DNA of 64,000 bases from Neolentinus lepideus HHB14362 ss-1. Lineage: Eukaryota; Basidiomycota; Agaricomycetes; Gloeophyllales; Gloeophyllaceae. The position numbers were made by a program, and so were the translations under genes. The notes under the pieces are model-generated. The model was not told the origin of the DNA and ran no database searches. It saw nothing but the letters and a program-made list of their open reading frames with translations. This document shows, piece after piece, positions 60,174 through 64,000 of this stretch. The stretch lies in assembly GCA_001632425.1 (NCBI GenBank), contig KV425584.1:155934-219933 (forward strand), in the 5' to 3' direction. The first letter of the stretch is position 1. Every line of letters starts with the position of its first letter.

Positions 60174-63100
60174 TTAGCCATGGGACACGAGTGCTTCCTG
60201 CTTCTCGGGGTCTTCGCCTTCGTGCCGTTTTCCAATTCTCTTGAATTGTCTGCGTATATCAGCATGACCGTGCGCGCTGAGGATCGCTTTGACATCGGCT
60301 GAGGAAAAGAAAGAAATTCGTGAGAATATGCGCCAAATAAATCCGTGACATTTAGACGCACGCTGCTCATCATACAAACGGTGCAAAGTGTGAAACGCAG
60401 CATCTCTGACGTATTGCGATGCCTTTATGCTTCGACGGAGAGTCACTAACATGCGAATGAACAATTGCGCATTGGCTGAAGATTGAAGAAGGCCGCCTGT
60501 GACTGGTCAGCTCAGACCGGGGAGATAATAAACCATTATTTACTTGAATGGGTTCTGCCGCTGTCGGGACGTTCCGGACGGTCATACTTTAGCAGCCCTT
60601 CCATAGCTGCCATTGCAGAATGAGCTGTTTGATCATCGGAGCTATCGAGCAAAAGTTGCAATGGCAGGACGCCATTGACATCCTTTGAGAGAATGGCTTG
60701 GCGAACGTCTGTCGCTGTGTTGAGCTAGGTGAGTATAGTACTTTGCGGATGTAATCAATATTCCAGGCATTACCATATCCTTCATTCGACAGCAGATACA
60801 TCAATGAATCAAGGACAGAACGTTTGACTTCATCATCTTTACGCGAGTGGAGTGCCTTTTCCAACTCCGAAATTAGATTGGTCTCCTTGACGCATTGCTT
60901 GAAGAGATCTATACGCCGGAATGTGAGATACTTCCATCTGCGAATGACGAGAACTTACCGAAGGTCGCCCAACAGCGAAGCAGTCTTTGAGCTAATCGCC
61001 GTTTTCCTAGAAGTGTATCTTGAAGGTCTTCTGACAGCTCCTTCGCTGCAGCGGTCAGTTGCTTCTTCATCCCAATTCCTTGATCTAAAACAGGTGTTAG
61101 ATTCATAGCCATCACTCTGGTCTAGCACCGCACCGTATTTCTGAAGTTCTTTCATGCATTCCGTCTTCTCCAGGTCGAACAGCCTACGAACGACATTTCG
61201 TTTCTTCATGAGCAAACGGAAACTGCGGTCATCACGGGAGAGAAGGGGCACAAGTTCAGCGGCTAGGTCCTGATCATCTTCGAGCCGTCCCTTCAACAGC
61301 AGATGTAGCACGTAGGGGCCCAGTGCCTTCTTCAGTGGGACCGAATCTACCACTTGTGAGAAACTTTCTGAGCATCTGCCGCCAGTTTGTACGTACTGTG
61401 TCGAATCCACAGCCATCTCCGTGTTTTCTGGACCTTGATATCATGATGTCGAATGAACCTGGATAGCAGTCGTGTCGCAGACAACTGGATGTGAACGTTA
61501 TCATTCTGTAACAGATCCAAGGATAGATTCAGGAGCCTGTTCTCCTGAAACCACTCTAGTGTTCTGTCATCCACAGGATTTGCACCAGAGGAGTGGACTA
61601 GGTTGAACAGAGCATCAAGGGCTATGAGGATCGGTTCGTCCTGTTCGCTGCATAGAGCTGCCTTTATCCCTGACGCAACCTCATCTTTGTCCAAAATGAT
61701 ATGTCGGAAAAGACCTAGAGCCATCTTATTCCAGAAGATCTCTCATAGCTTGTTCCAACATACCTTCGATGTCCAGTTTCGACAACGCCCGTATAACTTG
61801 TACCTGAGCCAAAATCAGTCCACTCTTAATAGCCGCCTTCAACCAGGTATCAAATGATTCCCTGTGACGACCTGACAAGGTAATAAACTGTCACACGTGG
61901 TACTCTCGAGGACAAGATATTCTCACCTGCTTTGTGTAACTTGTCGTCCTTGAGGAGCTCGACAAATCTGCTGAGGAGCTCCGCTGTATACCGGGATGCC
62001 TGATCAACGTCCACACCCGCGTTCTGCGAGCTGAAGTACTTACTGTCACTTCCGAGGGCCGATGCCACATATCCCCAGTATCTCTTGATGCTAGGTTCGA
62101 ACTTTTCGAGATCAACTGTATCCATGGATTTGGTTATGAATGTAGCTGCAGAATATGAATGAGAATACATAGTCATTAATAGTCCAGAAAGTACTCATAC
62201 CATCAGCGCTTTGAAGTTTGAGCGTCAAGTCTTCTGCTTAGGGGATGGGTTGAGAATTTGGTGTGAGCCGCATCGCGACTAGGCATGACATGAAAAAGGA
62301 CTGACCGAAGTCAGACTCTGCTGTCGTCTCGGTCGGAGTTTCCGCTGGTAGCTCGTCATCACCTTCATCGGTCCCGTAAATGTCTAAGCCACAGAGAACT
62401 TGAAGCTCGGTTTGCATACCTGAGGGGGGCAGGGCAAGTTCCCTCATCGCCCTTCGAATCAATCCACAGATATAGTCAATGTCCTAATTGAACCGGACAA
62501 AGTGTCAGCAGGCGACACTGTAGGAACCATGCGGGGACAACATTACCTGGTTGGCCATTTTCGCGGTTCCTTTTTCTAAAAGTGGCATATCTGCAGTAGC
62601 GGTTCTAGTACCGCGTCTCAACCTCTCTAATTCATTGTTGTGCGATTTTCTTGATCCTGCATCGAGTAAACTCAATGAATATATGGATGTTTTCTCAAAG
62701 AATTAAATTCCCACTTCGAAAATAGAAGGCAGATACGTCAAATAATGCCGGGATAACCGCATCACTGTAGGATAACTCTAGCAATCCCAAGATACTGCCC
62801 ACGACGGACTCATTGATGGACATGTGGAGAGTATTAGACTCTAGGCATAAAAGGGACGTATGCATCATTTGGTGTCTTATTAAAGAAGAAATATCACAGG
62901 TCACGTACTGTCGTCATCGATAGAACCCCAATGCGGGCTACAGAGTCGAATAGAAGCAGATACTTTGATGTGGTGTAGGACTTTGGGACTTTTAAACACT
63001 GCCACGAGCTTATCCGATATATTGGCAGCTATGCATGACGTGAAGTATCAGTAACGAAGGCGGTATAGTACTTGTGCCTCACCATTGTTCAACACGAGGG

Positions 63101-64000
63101 GCAGTGCCGATATGGCTTCAGCAGCATTATCGGTATCTAATGCATCAAGTACCAGAGCTTGTATGTTCTGCTCGGACCCAATACCGAGCTGGCGCAGGTC
63201 ATCAATATCATGCTTGAATCCCTCACATCTGGTACTCGGAATCTCTTCTTGTGAGCTTGAACGGAGTAGATTCAATATCGTCTTCGTGATGGCGAGTGGC
63301 AACGGTCCTGCTTGCAAATGTTTTGGGTCCCAAGGCTCTTTTGGCACGATGCCCATATATTGTCTTTGCTGGACTAACCAAGGGAGAAAGTCCCTCATTT
63401 GCCGCAACACCTCTCGAGCCTCCCCTAAAGAGACGTGAGGATAATAAATACTTAACAGGGTGGAGCTTACTATGGTTCGTCATCCGGTCGATAAACTTCA
63501 AAGCACGGATTCGTATAGTGGGTCCCGTGCTCGCTGATGAAATCACCAGTCTCAAGCACTCCCATAGAGTCTTTTTCTCATCTGGAGAGGTGTTCGCGTA
63601 CGCATCATCCGGCGTACCGGCGGCACTTAAGATCGCACGAGCCCCACTGTCTGAACACAATCTGTCAGTCTTTGCAAACTTGCACAGAAAGGTGGGACTT
63701 ACCCGATATCGCCAAGATGGTTAGACGGGCCAACGCATCGTCTACATCTGCTTCATGCCGGGGTGGGCCCGGAGTCAGAGGCGAATCTGCTTTCTCATGG
63801 CGAAGATATTGCCGAAGCCGATCGACAAGATGAGGAGCAGCGGAGTGGTCATAGAGATCCAACTCAATGATGGGATCTCTAAGCCTCTCGATGTGGTCCA
63901 AAGTGCTATGGTCGAGGATATTATCCCAAGAATGTCCCGAATGCGGCCAAAACCGAGCTTTCGGGTGGTAGTCAGGTACAAAAGCAACAGATACATGTAT
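60174..64000 (-). CDS. Large probable alpha-helical-repeat (HEAT/ARM-like) protein, 5' end outside window
   Basis: Minus-strand exons run from the window edge to a TAA at 60174. The first visible exon (64000 to ~63699) encodes RFWPHSGHSWDNILDHSTLD, HIERLRDPIIELDLYDHSAA and HEADVDDALARLTILAIS; then ARAILSAAGTPDDAYA, LWECLRLVISSASTGPTIRI, RDFLPWLVQQRQYMGIVPKE, ALVLDALDTDNAAEAISALP, RQAILSKDVNG-like repeats, LLDSSDDQTAHSAMAAMEGL, VTLRRSIKASQYVRDAAFHT, and the C-terminus ADIRRQFKRIGKRHEGEDPE. An intron precedes PDVKAILSAHGH near 60299-60350. The protein is a succession of amphipathic helices with leucines at regular spacing and many short introns, as in HEAT/ARM solenoids. No family name is supported. 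Roughly 15 exons are suggested; I give only the overall span. Confidence 0.65.

Overview
This window looks like a euchromatic piece of a basidiomycete genome, most likely a wood-decay or saprotrophic Agaricomycete. Nearly every gene is split by short GT-AG introns (about 45-65 nt). Several families present are expanded in or typical of Agaricomycetes: a FunK1-type protein kinase, UstYa-like proteins, a seven-helix membrane protein, and a family with a GDSGS-like motif. The tRNA-Leu carries a eukaryotic intron after position 37. Exon joins were read by hand from splice signals and frame; joined lengths were checked to be multiples of three for the complete models.

Region 1-11.1 kb: the 3' end of a phenylalanine ammonia-lyase, a fructosyl amino acid oxidase-like flavoenzyme (7 exons), the large subunit of arginine-specific carbamoyl-phosphate synthase (9 exons, minus), and a decayed member of a basidiomycete protease-fold-like family. 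Region 11.4-22.1 kb: a very acidic probable nuclear protein of about 1,854 aa, an NADPH-dependent cinnamoyl-CoA/ketone reductase-like enzyme, and an ALY/REF mRNA export adaptor.

Region 22.6-34.7 kb is accessory in character: two divergent UstYa-like (DUF3328) genes, a membrane-anchored serine beta-lactamase-like hydrolase, a seven-helix membrane protein, a single-pass membrane protein, a conserved unknown, and an FAD-dependent monooxygenase. This mix resembles a secondary-metabolite neighbourhood, but no core synthase or precursor peptide was recognised.

Region 35.2-43.9 kb is a rearrangement hot spot. A truncated O-acetylhomoserine sulfhydrylase pseudogene abuts, head to head, a truncated pseudogene copy of the 18.6 kb reductase, which contains a perfect 19-bp hairpin insertion. 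A FunK1 kinase gene follows with an in-frame TAG. Its own stop codon sits exactly at the edge of a roughly 0.5-kb duplicated segment that also occurs at 35.2 kb. A small gene without an obvious ATG comes next.

Region 44-64 kb returns to conserved genes: an intron-containing tRNA-Leu(CAG), an Asteroid/XPG-like nuclease-fold protein, a small unknown, a coiled-coil protein, a BRCT-domain protein, a small probable NTF2-like protein, and the 3' part of a large probable helical-repeat protein that runs off the window.
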